Positions 1-10,030 of a DNA stretch of 64,000 bases are shown here, piece by piece. The notes beneath the pieces were generated by a model. That model saw only the letters and a program-made list of their open reading frames with translations, did no database searches and had not been told where the DNA came from. Source of the DNA: UBA1930 sp943368475 (GTDB taxonomy: Bacteria; Bacteroidota; Bacteroidia; Chitinophagales; Chitinophagaceae); assembly GCA_943368475.1 (NCBI GenBank), contig CALRLF020000006.1, positions 33,845-97,844 on the forward strand. Direction: 5' to 3'. The stretch's first letter is position 1, and every line of letters starts with the position of its first letter. The position numbers and the translations under genes were made by a program.

Positions 1-1
1 G

Positions 2-1051
2 GTTGACGCTGGTGCAAGAACAATTGGCAGTAGTAATACTGCAACAAATATGGTGGTTACCAACAGTACCATTGGGCAAACTATTTTCTTCAATATCACA
101 GGAAGTGGTTTATTAAAAAATAATGTAACTACGAGTGATGTACTTTTTCCTGTGGGTTCAGGAAATACCTATAGCCCAGTAAAACTAAACAATACAGGTA
201 CTGCAGATATTATTGGTGTGGGTGTAAAAAGCAGCTTCGATTATTCTGTTGGCGACAACACAAAGGTTGTAAATAAACAATTCAGAATTGTTCCAACAAC
301 AGCAGGTGTGACCAATTTAGCCATTAGTTTGGGTTGGATAGTTGCCGATCAAGCTGCCAGTTTCAATCCTACACTAGCTACAGTTGTAGGGAGATACACA
401 GGTACAGCGTGGGCAGAAACTGCTGCTATTGTAAGTGGAAGTGGAACAATCACCAGTCCCTATTACGCTAAGGCATCAGGATACACAACCTATGCTCCTT
501 TTGTAGTAAGCAATGCAACTGCTTTACCATTAAATATTTTATCCTTTACTGTAACTAAAAAAGTAAATGGTGTAAATATTAACTGGACAACCAGTAATGA
601 AATTAATGTTCATCGATTTGAAGTTGAAAGAAGTACCAATGCAACAAACTTCGTTGGTATTGGAACTCTTTTTGCAAAGAATACTAGTAACAATTTATAT
701 GAGTTTCTTGATTTGATAAGTCCTACTACCAATCTTTATTACAGGTTAAAAATAGTTGATAATAATGGTCGTTTTATTTACAGCAATATTGTAAGTATTA
801 ACAGTAAAAAAATAGAAACACTGAATGTTTATCCAAACCCAGTTAAAGATGTTCTAACCTTACTGCATCCAGTATTAAACAACAATACTGCAATTATTAT
901 TTACGATGCAAATGGTAAACAGGTTGATAAAATACTTGCACTTAAAAATGCATCACAAACAATAATTCATACCGAACATTTGACAAAAGGAACTTACTTT
1001 ATTGAGTTGATCAATGAAGAAAAACTAGTCACAAGATTTATTAAACAATAA
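2..1051 (+). CDS. T9SS type A cargo protein, C-terminal part (5' end outside window)
   Basis: The frame is open from base 2 with no start, so this is the 3' end of a longer gene. The first half (FPVGS..YSPVKL) resembles the pre-sorting region of the large secreted protein at 10219-13383. A fibronectin-like module follows (INWTTSNEINVHRFEVERS ... YYRLKIVDNNG), then a type A T9SS sorting domain starting at LNVYPNPVKD and ending FIELINEEKLVTRFIKQ. In this family the last 70-80 residues direct export across the outer membrane and are removed. The protein is therefore probably a surface or secreted adhesin-like protein; its function cannot be told from the visible part. It ends at a strong palindromic terminator. 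Confidence 0.85.
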   Translation, partial: VDAGARTIGSSNTATNMVVTNSTIGQTIFFNITGSGLLKNNVTTSDVLFPVGSGNTYSPVKLNNTGTADIIGVGVKSSFDYSVGDNTKVVNKQFRIVPTTAGVTNLAISLGWIVADQAASFNPTLATVVGRYTGTAWAETAAIVSGSGTITSPYYAKASGYTTYAPFVVSNATALPLNILSFTVTKKVNGVNINWTTSNEINVHRFEVERSTNATNFVGIGTLFAKNTSNNLYEFLDLISPTTNLYYRLKIVDNNGRFIYSNIVSINSKKIETLNVYPNPVKDVLTLLHPVLNNNTAIIIYDANGKQVDKILALKNASQTIIHTEHLTKGTYFIELINEEKLVTRFIKQ

Positions 1052-1053
1052 GA

Positions 1054-1095
1054 AAAAGAGAAGAGTTTTCAGCATGCTGAAAACTCTTCTCTTTT
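1054..1095. terminator. Bidirectional palindromic terminator
   Basis: A perfect 42-base palindrome centred on GCATGC (arms of 21 bases, A-rich outside, T-rich inside the far arm) begins two bases after the stop of the T9SS gene. It lies between convergent genes, so it can serve both. Confidence 0.85.
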
Positions 1096-1115
1096 ATGTT
1101 CAAATATGTTCATTT

Positions 1116-1154
1116 GTTGAAGTGTGCGACGCCACTGCAGCTCAATATTTATTC
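1116..1154 (+). repeat. Dispersed repeat, copy 1
   Basis: Contains the core GTGTGCGACGCCACT (1122-1136) preceded by GTTGAA and followed by 18 bases that end in ATTC, as in copies 2 and 3. It is intergenic, between the terminator and the 3' end of the convergent glycosidase gene. Confidence 0.7.
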
Positions 1155-1223
1155 TGGCGTTGATTTCATAAAAACAAATACATCCTTTTTTACTTTATAC
1201 ACTAAATATTTTGACTACCAATA

Positions 1224-3359
1224 TTATGGCATTTTCTTAAACCCTTCCCATTGTACCTTCCACTTGCCATTTTTAGGAATACCTGGATTTTGTTCTGTAC
1301 AACCATCATAACCTGCACACATCATAGCGATAGCTGTAAGTAAACCACCATTGCCTGGCAAATAAATAGTTAAACGATCATCTTGATAGTTGTGTCCATT
1401 TACTAAGTAAGTATTTGTTTTAATGGGCATTAACAAAGCATCAATTGCTTTATCAGATAAATGTAAACGGGTTGCCGTCATGGCAGTAAGTGGAAAATCC
1501 CAACCCCAAGTGTGAGCCCAAGTCCAATTGTCCCAAATCCAGTTGAAAGTATTTTGCATAATGGCAGTATCAAGCATAGGCGTTTTGGGCAACATACCCA
1601 ATGCACCAAAAACTGCTGGATGATCTGTTCGATATTCTGGATTGGTATAAGAATCGGTAGCACTTTCGGCAAATAAATAGTGATTGTTTTGTACTGGCAA
1701 TGGAGATAGTTTTTGCAATACATCATTCCACTTTTTATTTGCAGGAAGCCCTAAACGTTTTCTCCATTCTTGAGCCACCGTTAATGCCCAATGCCAATAC
1801 ACCAATTCGTAGGTTGGGTTATAAGTATCTTCTGCTTTGAACCTTTCTTGTGCAGGAATAACCCCTTTACCCAAAATGTATTTCCCTTTTGCAGAATCAT
1901 AATAAGCAAAGGATGCCATAAAATCGGCAGTGGCAAAAACAAGGTCTTTATACTTGTTGAGTGTTGCTGTTGTTGGTTTATTACGATACACCAATTCAGA
2001 AAAACTGATGACATGTGGCTGCTGCCAAATAAGTAAGGCTCCAATAGATGAAGCAGTTTCTCTACCTTCATTATCTGTCATTTTTTGCCAACGAACACCA
2101 TCATAACCCTGACGCAAAGCAATTGCTTTTGCATTATTATACACTTGAGCGTTAGAATACCAGTTTAAACTTTTTTCAAGTAATTCAATTCTATTCCACA
2201 AAGCATAATGGTAAGCATGCCACCAATGCATTTCTAAATGTGGTTTACCATACCAACTGTTATAGGTTAATCCAGTTTCTTGTGGAGGATATTCACTACT
2301 ACACTGAATTTTGGTAAGGTATTGTGATAAGATAATTCTACGTTCTAACTCTTTTGCTCTTGGGTCGGTACTACCAGCAAAATCGATAGCTGCACCAGAT
2401 TGCCAAAATTGTTGCCAACCATTAGCACTACTATTTTTTACTTGCTGAAAATTAGGAAATAAAATACTTTTTACAGTTGGTGTAAACTGACAAGTAAAAG
2501 AAAAACTATTGCTGATGATATTGGATGGAGCAATCCAATATTCATGTGCCTGATGTTTGGCAACACTTATATAATTACTTGTGCTAAATGTTACATAATA
2601 AGAAGTTGAATCCAATGTATGATTAAACACTACTGAATGAGTTGATGGTTGTTTAAAACTGCTTTGATGCTTATTGGCATTGATATAATTAACAGCTACA
2701 TCTTTAAATGAATCTGTCGGAAAAGGTAACCGAAGTTTCATTTTTAATCTACCTAGTTTCAATAAAGAAGAAATAACCTTAACTCCAATTCCATCATATT
2801 GTTGGCTACTCAACGTATGTACTTCTACTGGAATATTTTCAACTGTAAATTTTGAAACAATTTCACCCGTGTACATATTTAAGCTTTGCTGAATATTCTG
2901 TATATCGTTGATGGTAGCTTCTGTACCATCTTTCTTCAATATCACAAAGCCTACATTGCCCAATTGCAAACGATGTGGATTTTGCCTAAACCAATTACCT
3001 GCATTCAGCTTTCTCACAGGCTGTTTTATTTGCACGGCGTAAGTAACTTTTCTTCCTGCTTGATTGTACTCTTTCAACGTTTCCTCAAATTTATAATTGG
3101 CAGTATCTGTAAAACTATGCCAGCCCCAAGTACTTTCTGTGCCTAGTGCTACGCCTTTAGCATAAGCTTCAGGAAAGGTTTGCAAACCTGTAACATCTAC
3201 TGTAAAAGCAAAGTTGCCATTACCCACTGAAAGCGATGAAAGCGAATCGTAGCTTTTGTTCACCACAGTATGGCGAAGCACCACAGCTTTCCTATCAATT
3301 TTTTGAGCAGAGGATTTAATCGCTATTATAACCAATAAACTCAAGAATATTTTTTTCAT
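1224..3359 (-). CDS. Secreted six-hairpin (alpha/alpha)6 glycosidase-like protein
   Basis: A 711-residue protein with an N-terminal Sec signal peptide (MKKIFLSLLVIIAIKSSAQ). Residues about 330-680 read like the helical barrel of clan GH-L/M type glycosidases (families such as GH65, GH78 and GH95): EMHWWHAYHYALWNR, then LIWQQPHVISFSELVYR and a tryptophan-rich WIWDNWTWAHTWGWDFP. The N-terminal part is beta-rich and contains STWGWHSF. The exact GH family and substrate cannot be settled by eye. It is the last gene of an operon: the start lies 9 bases after the stop of the DUF4450 gene, which follows a GH2 gene. The job is probably trimming oligosaccharides in the periplasm. Confidence 0.7.
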   Translation of the reverse strand: MKKIFLSLLVIIAIKSSAQKIDRKAVVLRHTVVNKSYDSLSSLSVGNGNFAFTVDVTGLQTFPEAYAKGVALGTESTWGWHSFTDTANYKFEETLKEYNQAGRKVTYAVQIKQPVRKLNAGNWFRQNPHRLQLGNVGFVILKKDGTEATINDIQNIQQSLNMYTGEIVSKFTVENIPVEVHTLSSQQYDGIGVKVISSLLKLGRLKMKLRLPFPTDSFKDVAVNYINANKHQSSFKQPSTHSVVFNHTLDSTSYYVTFSTSNYISVAKHQAHEYWIAPSNIISNSFSFTCQFTPTVKSILFPNFQQVKNSSANGWQQFWQSGAAIDFAGSTDPRAKELERRIILSQYLTKIQCSSEYPPQETGLTYNSWYGKPHLEMHWWHAYHYALWNRIELLEKSLNWYSNAQVYNNAKAIALRQGYDGVRWQKMTDNEGRETASSIGALLIWQQPHVISFSELVYRNKPTTATLNKYKDLVFATADFMASFAYYDSAKGKYILGKGVIPAQERFKAEDTYNPTYELVYWHWALTVAQEWRKRLGLPANKKWNDVLQKLSPLPVQNNHYLFAESATDSYTNPEYRTDHPAVFGALGMLPKTPMLDTAIMQNTFNWIWDNWTWAHTWGWDFPLTAMTATRLHLSDKAIDALLMPIKTNTYLVNGHNYQDDRLTIYLPGNGGLLTAIAMMCAGYDGCTEQNPGIPKNGKWKVQWEGFKKMP

Positions 3360-3368
3360 AAGAAAGTT

Positions 3369-6300
3369 TTATCTAACCAATGTTATTGCCATTAATCCTA
3401 TCACCACTTCGTTAGCAGTAGTAATTAAATTAATGGATTGCAGGGTTTTATTTTTGTTTAAAGGCATATCTAAAACTGTTGCAGCACCTCCATCAATAGC
3501 ATAATTTGAGAACCCTTTGATAGAAGAATATTTGCTGAATGTTCTTTTGAATTCGCCTGACTTTAGCAGTAAACGATAAGGCTTGGATGCACCAGTTGTA
3601 AAAGCAAATCCATCGGTATAATAATCCTGCTCAATAGGATACCAATTGATTGGATTGATTAACAACAATGAATCTCTTGTTCCATCAATGTAGGTTGCTA
3701 TGACTTTTCCATTGGTGAAATGGCTTTGTTGATGATTGGTACTGCCTGCCATTAACAAATATGCATGGCTGGCATTTCCCTCTACTGGTATTGTTGCTTT
3801 AATAGGATAATTATTCCACAAGGAAGTAAAGAGAATATTTTTATTAGTTGTGCTAACATTAAAAGGAATATTTTGACAAAACAATGCTCCTTTTATTTTC
3901 AACAAACCACTATCATTAATACTGGCATCGGTTAGTGGATAACACCAATTGCCAATGCCTTGCCATGGTATTTGTAAAGTAACAGTATTGGCTCTTGGTG
4001 CTAGATATTTGTTCTTGAAAATATTACTGACTTTATCGTTCAACTGATTAGCGATATTGATTGTTTCATATTTTTTTTGGGTTGGTGTTATGCCCCAATC
4101 AGTAATAATTGTCGATGCTTTTACTATATCCCTGTCCTTAATTTCAATTAGATTGGAACCTGCATAAACGAAATTTACTGGTATTTTCAACAATAAAGTA
4201 TCTTTTGCTTTTAGCAGACTATTTTGTAAAATTTGATTGTTTACAAAGATGTTTCCCTGTACTTTTTTTGAACTGTTATTCACTACTGCTACGCTTAGTG
4301 TTGAGGATTCTTTGTTTACTTGAAGAATCTCAATTGTAGGCTGTACATCTAGTTCAATTGCTTCTACCCATTCAGCTTCTCCTTGTTTTAGTCCAATAAA
4401 CACAATGTGTTTGCCCAATTCACTTGCGACAAAAGAAACCGTTTCATTGGTAGATTTAATATTCGATAAAACCTTTTGTGGATCTTGTACAAAAGTGATT
4501 TTTTGTTTAGGAAAAATAAAACTACCAGTATCAGACTGAATCAATTTTTGTTTTCTTGTAAAAGATTGTACATCCTTACCTGCCCAAATAATTTCTATAT
4601 AATAATTAGAATATTCACCAGCCTCAACCATAATCTGGGGTTGATTAATAGCATCTTTTACCCAATACCATTTTGCAGGAACACCATTTACTTTTACAGA
4701 AGCAATCGCCTCTTTCATGGCATCAATTTGCAATTGAATCTTCAACGTGGTAGCAAAATTTTGTCGAATAGTATAAACCGACTTGCTACCATCTTTCTTA
4801 AAGTCAAAAAAGATATCGGGTAAATTTATAGTTGCATAATTCCATTCTTTTGGAAAGCCAGGATTAATCAATAATTTTTTCTTTAAAACATTTGGCTGAA
4901 TGCCAAATAATCCTTCTACCAATGTTCTGGCAGTAATGCCTACCCCATCTGCAAAATCTCTATACAGCTCACCTCTAACAGCATCATAAAAACTTAATTG
5001 TTGCAAATTACCTGGTGCAGCACTGGCATACATACTTTCTACCAACATAGTCTTAAATAATTGATAGGCTTTTTGCTTCTCACTACTTTGCCAATAAGCT
5101 AAAGCTGTGTGTACATTTTCAGACAAGACAACATTATTAATACTCCATGTATATGGTTGCCAGTTAGTAGTAGATAAAACGAAGGCAGTAGTACCTTCAT
5201 ACCCTTTTACTTTTACTGGAATGTGTGGAATGTTATTATCTACATACTGCATCATTTGTATCTTTTGCAAAGGGGATAAAATACCACTTTCAGCAGCATG
5301 ATAAACAGTCCACAAGCCTGCACTTTCATGCACTCCTTTATTGCCCAACAAATCTTTATACTCTGCCAACCAGCCTTTCTTTTCTAACCATAAATATTTG
5401 TTTAATGCAGCTTTTATTTTAGCAGCTTCTTGCTCATATATTGCTGAAGACTCTCCTATTAAAGTAGCCAATTGAGCAGCCATAGCATTTGCTCTATAAT
5501 TATAGGCAGATGAATGTGCTACGCCACCACCACTGTATTGTAAAGCATCACTAGCCCAAATAACTGCATAAGCATCATACAATCCATCACCATCTGCATC
5601 AAAATTTTGCTTTTCCCAAGCCAAATGTTTTTTGATGATGGGAAACATTTGTTGTACAAAAGCAGTATCTCCTGTCCATAAAAAATGATTCAATAATTGG
5701 TCTATGAATACCAAATTCATATCGTAGTGATGTGGTCGAATATCTCCATTTGGATTTCTACAGATATAGCCATCACTAAACATTTGTGTGCCCATTTTTT
5801 CCAACTGTCTAGCATTATGCAAAGCAGAATCAGCAACAATGCCCAATGTGTTTGGAACAGTTGTTTGCGATTTTGCATAACCGCTAAAATGCTGTTTGGC
5901 TCTATCATACCATCCCATTACATCAGCACAATATGCCCCACGCCAAGCTGGCAAACGCATACGCCATGCAATGGCACCATGCATAAAAGATGGTTCTTCC
6001 CAAATGGCATCTGCAGCAATTGATAGAGCAGCACCTAAAGGATTCAAATATTTGTCGGGTGTATGAATAGAAATTTGTGATGCAATTTTTTTTCTTGCTT
6101 GTTCAGCTTGTGCAAATGATTCAGCAAAATTGTTTGATAATTTTATCATTGCATCGGGTTTGTAAACAGTAAAATATTTTTCTTCTACTGATGACAAATA
6201 AAAATTAGCAACAACAACAGGCGTTTGTTTACTACTGCTTGCTTGTAATAATTGTAGTGGATCATTTTGTTGCAACGCATCGCTTAATTGCAGGTTGCTA

Positions 6301-7103
6301 TTTGCAGGAAAGATTCCTGCCAATTCTTTGGATTGCCCTTTCTCTGCTTCTGTAGGCTTGCCATACTGAATTTCGTAGCGTTGTTCTTCCGATAAATTTT
6401 TGCTGAAGCCATATTGCAAACGAAAATTATTTTGTTGTAGTGTATAAATATTGTCTTTACAATTATCAGCATGTAAGTAAAAAGACGATTCTGGATCGGC
6501 TCCAATATCTCCATCTCTTGAAAATTTTTTACCACTTGCTCCACCATACAAAACCACAATTTGCAAACTATCTGTAAGGTTGGTTGCACTTAATTGCACA
6601 ATCATACCTTCTATAGGATTCAATGATAAAACACTAAGATGGATAGTTGTACTGCCTAAAAACTCATCCTGAATATCATACAGCATACTACCAGCTTTGT
6701 AAACTGTTTTGATATTGTTACATTGAGACAACCATTTACTATGTTTGTTTTTAACAAATCCAATTTTGCAATTACCTCCCATACCTGGCATATATAAAGC
6801 AAACTCTGGCAAATCTCCAGTCTCTACTCTAAAAGCAGTGTTGCCACCATACAATGCTCTATTAAATTTTTTGTAGGGGTTAACACAAATAAAATCGTTG
6901 CCATCAGGTTGGTAGTGCATGGTTCTCTCTTTACCATGCCATAATGCAGATGTATTATTTTGTGCCTCTGTTCTTAAACAAAATAAAAAAAACAGAAACG
7001 CAACAAACACAATTCGAAATGGTGAGAAAAGATGAATAGAATTCCTACAGCACAAGTGTGCGACGCCACTAAAGTTCAGTTCATATTCCTCAGCTGGTAA
7101 CAT
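3369..7103 (-). CDS. DUF4450-type secreted glycosidase with six-hairpin domain
   Basis: A 1244-residue protein. Residues about 58-270 carry a DUF4450-like domain (NRALYGGNTAFRVETGDLPE then YMPGMGG). Residues about 350-760 are an alpha-helical barrel typical of alpha-L-rhamnosidase-like enzymes (MRLPAWRGAYCADVMGWYDR, DADGDGLYDAYAVIWASDAL). The C-terminal third is beta-rich. The hydrophobic signal sequence is displaced: residues 31-48 (IVFVAFLFFLFCLRTEAQ) follow about 30 residues partly encoded by the dispersed repeat (residues 8-17). ATG 7103 sits 10 bases after the GH2 stop with AGAAAAG upstream, and no internal ATG fits better. Known DUF4450 proteins occur in polysaccharide utilization loci; the substrate here is unknown. 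Confidence 0.72.
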   Translation of the reverse strand: MLPAEEYELNFSGVAHLCCRNSIHLFSPFRIVFVAFLFFLFCLRTEAQNNTSALWHGKERTMHYQPDGNDFICVNPYKKFNRALYGGNTAFRVETGDLPEFALYMPGMGGNCKIGFVKNKHSKWLSQCNNIKTVYKAGSMLYDIQDEFLGSTTIHLSVLSLNPIEGMIVQLSATNLTDSLQIVVLYGGASGKKFSRDGDIGADPESSFYLHADNCKDNIYTLQQNNFRLQYGFSKNLSEEQRYEIQYGKPTEAEKGQSKELAGIFPANSNLQLSDALQQNDPLQLLQASSSKQTPVVVANFYLSSVEEKYFTVYKPDAMIKLSNNFAESFAQAEQARKKIASQISIHTPDKYLNPLGAALSIAADAIWEEPSFMHGAIAWRMRLPAWRGAYCADVMGWYDRAKQHFSGYAKSQTTVPNTLGIVADSALHNARQLEKMGTQMFSDGYICRNPNGDIRPHHYDMNLVFIDQLLNHFLWTGDTAFVQQMFPIIKKHLAWEKQNFDADGDGLYDAYAVIWASDALQYSGGGVAHSSAYNYRANAMAAQLATLIGESSAIYEQEAAKIKAALNKYLWLEKKGWLAEYKDLLGNKGVHESAGLWTVYHAAESGILSPLQKIQMMQYVDNNIPHIPVKVKGYEGTTAFVLSTTNWQPYTWSINNVVLSENVHTALAYWQSSEKQKAYQLFKTMLVESMYASAAPGNLQQLSFYDAVRGELYRDFADGVGITARTLVEGLFGIQPNVLKKKLLINPGFPKEWNYATINLPDIFFDFKKDGSKSVYTIRQNFATTLKIQLQIDAMKEAIASVKVNGVPAKWYWVKDAINQPQIMVEAGEYSNYYIEIIWAGKDVQSFTRKQKLIQSDTGSFIFPKQKITFVQDPQKVLSNIKSTNETVSFVASELGKHIVFIGLKQGEAEWVEAIELDVQPTIEILQVNKESSTLSVAVVNNSSKKVQGNIFVNNQILQNSLLKAKDTLLLKIPVNFVYAGSNLIEIKDRDIVKASTIITDWGITPTQKKYETINIANQLNDKVSNIFKNKYLAPRANTVTLQIPWQGIGNWCYPLTDASINDSGLLKIKGALFCQNIPFNVSTTNKNILFTSLWNNYPIKATIPVEGNASHAYLLMAGSTNHQQSHFTNGKVIATYIDGTRDSLLLINPINWYPIEQDYYTDGFAFTTGASKPYRLLLKSGEFKRTFSKYSSIKGFSNYAIDGGAATVLDMPLNKNKTLQSINLITTANEVVIGLMAITLVR
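7053..7088 (+). repeat. Dispersed repeat, copy 2 (inside the start of the DUF4450 gene)
   Basis: The core CAAGTGTGCGACGCCACTAA is identical to copy 3 and is followed by AAGTTCAG and a terminal ATTC. It is read antisense as residues about 7-17 of the glycosidase at 3369-7103. Confidence 0.7.
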
Positions 7104-7113
7104 ACTTTTCTAA

Positions 7114-9993
7114 TTATTGTGTAATTGCAGTTTTGGGTTTCAATTCATCAGGACTATCTTTTGTAAACGCATCAAATGTGAATTTAGATGGCTTCGATAA
7201 AATGTCTTTGATCAGCTGAACTTCGATATTTTGTTTTGGTGTAAAATCTTTGCTGTTCATATAATCAACTAAGCTTTTATACAATTGTTTTGCTGCTGGT
7301 CGGGTTGCGTCTTTATCATTCAAATCGGCACAGGAAACTATCATTGAACCATTGCCAACTTTTGCTTCAAAAATCAAAGCCAATCTTCTATTCATAAACC
7401 AAGTATCAATTGGGCGAACCAATGGCTTAAAGCTTTTAGGAAAATCTTCCAAATGCATTACCTGTGTTTTGTTTACAATTTCCCACCATTGCAAATCGCT
7501 GTAACCCTTTGTAGGAAAGCCTTTAAAAGCAGGATGAGTTTCATTTAAACTAATGCCTAAAGTGTGTGGAGGTCGCATTTTAAACCATGATGTATTCCAA
7601 AATACAGGTAAAAATGTTTGAGCAATTTCTTTACCCTTAACTACTTTACCTGCAATATTTAAAAACACTTTACCACCTTTTTGCAATACAGCTTCTGCAG
7701 TTGAATCTAAGTTTGTAGTATAATAAATCTCTTTTGTTTTTGTTTCTACTACTGCTGGATAAACCCAAAAATTCCAATCGTTTTTATAGATTGATTTTTC
7801 AATTCCAACTTCTAAGTTTAACTGTGCAGCATTTGCAATACCGGCTAAAGCACAAGTAATATTTCCCACAACAGTATTTTTTCCTGTAGCAATATTTTGA
7901 GGTTTAAATAAGCCTGATTGAATTAACTTACCAGCATTGTCTTTTAGCTTCCAATAAACAACTGCATTGCTGAAAGCTGATTTACCATAATGATAAATTT
8001 CTACATCGGCACTAATCTTCTCATTGTTTAGGTATTGAAATTTACTTGTTCGTATTAACGGAACTGTACTGTTACAAAACTTAGAAAATTCTTGTGCTGT
8101 GCAATAACCTCTGTCATCCCAAAATGCATTTAATAGCCCAACCAATGCAGTTCCCTGTCCACTATAATCATTTAAACTTAACAGTTGAAATCCACCATTT
8201 AATGGGGTTCGCAAAGATTTCTCAATTTCATTTTTATAGCAAAGCACTTGCAACTTGCCAGATGCTTGCACAAACTTTTCAGACTCATCTAACATGCCAG
8301 CATCTTTTACATCTTCCTGAAACAATTCAAAGTTTTTGGCTTTATAAACGCCTGTATATTTTTTAATTTCTTTAAAATCTGGAAATACACACCACTGACC
8401 CAACTCATGTGCTACGTAAGGCATACTAAACTTTTCAATGGCACTGGTGTAATCTGAAATGCTCTCAGGCATTTTATTCCAAGCTAAATTTCTTGCACCC
8501 GATTTTATCATAAACTCATTTGCAGGAACCAATGGCCAGCTCATTGCAACAGAAGCCCCAGTGTACAATCTTCTGCTATCTTTTGCTTGCCAATACTTAA
8601 TAAAACTGGTTAAGTATTCCACTTGCCTTCCTCCTCTTGGTTCATTGCCATAAGCCAACATACAATAAGATGGATGATTGCCATAGTATTGTTCCATACG
8701 ATTGGTTTCATCGTAAATAAACGTATCAATTGGTTTCTTATCTCCTAACGATGAGCCATGATTTGCCCAGCTTGGCCCTTCGGGTTGCAAGTAAAATCCC
8801 AATTTATCAGCAGCAACAAATGCAGCTTCTGGCGGACAAAAAGAATGAAAACGCATGTGGTTTAATCCATACGATTTACATATACGAAAAACCCTTTCCC
8901 AGCTAGCTTCATCCATAGGAGCATAGCCAGTTAATGGGAACACACAATTCTCTACAGTTCCTCTTAAGAAAGTAGTTTGCCCGTTTATGGCAAACTGTTT
9001 TTCAACAGCTTTAAAAGAACGCATTCCAAATGTTGCTTCTTGCATATCTGTTGTTCCATCATTATTAATTATTTGAACATTCAATTTATACAATGCAGGC
9101 TCAAACTCACTCCACAATTGGGTTTCCTTACCCAATACATAATCAACAGTTAGAGTATCTTTTGCATTTGTATTAAATATGGCAAACTCTTTAGAAGCTA
9201 CTATATGAATTACTTTAGTATTAAAACTTTTAGCCGATAAAACAATCTTCTTAACTGCATTTACATTGCCAACAATAGGCACTTTAACTGTTATTTTTTT
9301 TTCTTCTGTATTGGTATAAATCTGTGGTTTATTGATAGCTGTTTTAGCTGTTGCTTGTAACTCCATTTTACCAACTATTCCATTCCAATTGCCTTGTGTA
9401 TGGTCTGTTAAACTATGGCTATCTGGGCCAACATTAATGGCTTTAATTCTATTGTCAATTCTTATTGTAATGGTATGCTTTCCTTCACTCAAAAAATCAG
9501 TCACATCATACACATGTGGAGCAACCATGCTGTTTTGCATACCAATTTGTTGACCATCAATCCAAACAATAGTTTCTGTGTGGCATCTTTCTAAAAATAA
9601 TTGCACTCGTTTATTTTTAAACATTGCTGGAACAATAATATCCTTTTGATACCATGCTGCACCCACATAATATTTTGCAGGTGTTAACCAAAAAGGAAAT
9701 TTCAAATTATCTGCAGTTCTGTACTTGGCATACCGAGGATTAAAATACCAACTACTGTCATAAATACTACCTGTCCATTTTGTTTGTAAGGTAACTTTAT
9801 CACCTTTATTATTTTGCAACATAGAACCTGGTAACTGAATTGTATCATTCAATACCAACGTAAACCATCTTTCAGTAATTCCTTTGTCTTCTTTATCAAT
9901 TGCAAAACGCCACTTTCCTTTTAAAGAAATATTCTGTGCATTTGTGCTACTACAAACAAATATTACAAGTACGATAGCTAATAATTTTTTCAT
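7114..9993 (-). CDS. GH2 family beta-galactosidase/beta-glucuronidase-like enzyme
   Basis: A 959-residue secreted enzyme; signal peptide MKKLLAIVLVIFVCSSTNAQ. A GTG lies just before ATG 9993, but the ATG fits the signal peptide best. The N-terminal jelly-roll sugar-binding domain (residues about 25-215, with FLERCHTETIVWIDG) is followed by an Ig-like domain and a TIM barrel: MRFHSFCPPEAAFVAADKLG, the acid/base motif GNEPRGG (Glu about 451) and the probable nucleophile in AHELGQW (Glu about 530). All GH2 catalytic landmarks are present. The reaction is hydrolysis of terminal beta-linked sugars; the specific sugar is not decided. It is the first gene of the three-gene glycosidase operon, with only 10 bases to the DUF4450 gene. 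Confidence 0.88.
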   Translation of the reverse strand: MKKLLAIVLVIFVCSSTNAQNISLKGKWRFAIDKEDKGITERWFTLVLNDTIQLPGSMLQNNKGDKVTLQTKWTGSIYDSSWYFNPRYAKYRTADNLKFPFWLTPAKYYVGAAWYQKDIIVPAMFKNKRVQLFLERCHTETIVWIDGQQIGMQNSMVAPHVYDVTDFLSEGKHTITIRIDNRIKAINVGPDSHSLTDHTQGNWNGIVGKMELQATAKTAINKPQIYTNTEEKKITVKVPIVGNVNAVKKIVLSAKSFNTKVIHIVASKEFAIFNTNAKDTLTVDYVLGKETQLWSEFEPALYKLNVQIINNDGTTDMQEATFGMRSFKAVEKQFAINGQTTFLRGTVENCVFPLTGYAPMDEASWERVFRICKSYGLNHMRFHSFCPPEAAFVAADKLGFYLQPEGPSWANHGSSLGDKKPIDTFIYDETNRMEQYYGNHPSYCMLAYGNEPRGGRQVEYLTSFIKYWQAKDSRRLYTGASVAMSWPLVPANEFMIKSGARNLAWNKMPESISDYTSAIEKFSMPYVAHELGQWCVFPDFKEIKKYTGVYKAKNFELFQEDVKDAGMLDESEKFVQASGKLQVLCYKNEIEKSLRTPLNGGFQLLSLNDYSGQGTALVGLLNAFWDDRGYCTAQEFSKFCNSTVPLIRTSKFQYLNNEKISADVEIYHYGKSAFSNAVVYWKLKDNAGKLIQSGLFKPQNIATGKNTVVGNITCALAGIANAAQLNLEVGIEKSIYKNDWNFWVYPAVVETKTKEIYYTTNLDSTAEAVLQKGGKVFLNIAGKVVKGKEIAQTFLPVFWNTSWFKMRPPHTLGISLNETHPAFKGFPTKGYSDLQWWEIVNKTQVMHLEDFPKSFKPLVRPIDTWFMNRRLALIFEAKVGNGSMIVSCADLNDKDATRPAAKQLYKSLVDYMNSKDFTPKQNIEVQLIKDILSKPSKFTFDAFTKDSPDELKPKTAITQ

Positions 9994-10030
9994 CACAACA
10001 TTTAACTATTAATCATTAATAAAATAATAT

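Noticed and set aside
1096..1311. 71-codon frame next to the first terminator
   Set aside because: Starts in the repeat region and runs into the glycosidase 3' end on the other strand; no protein-like features.
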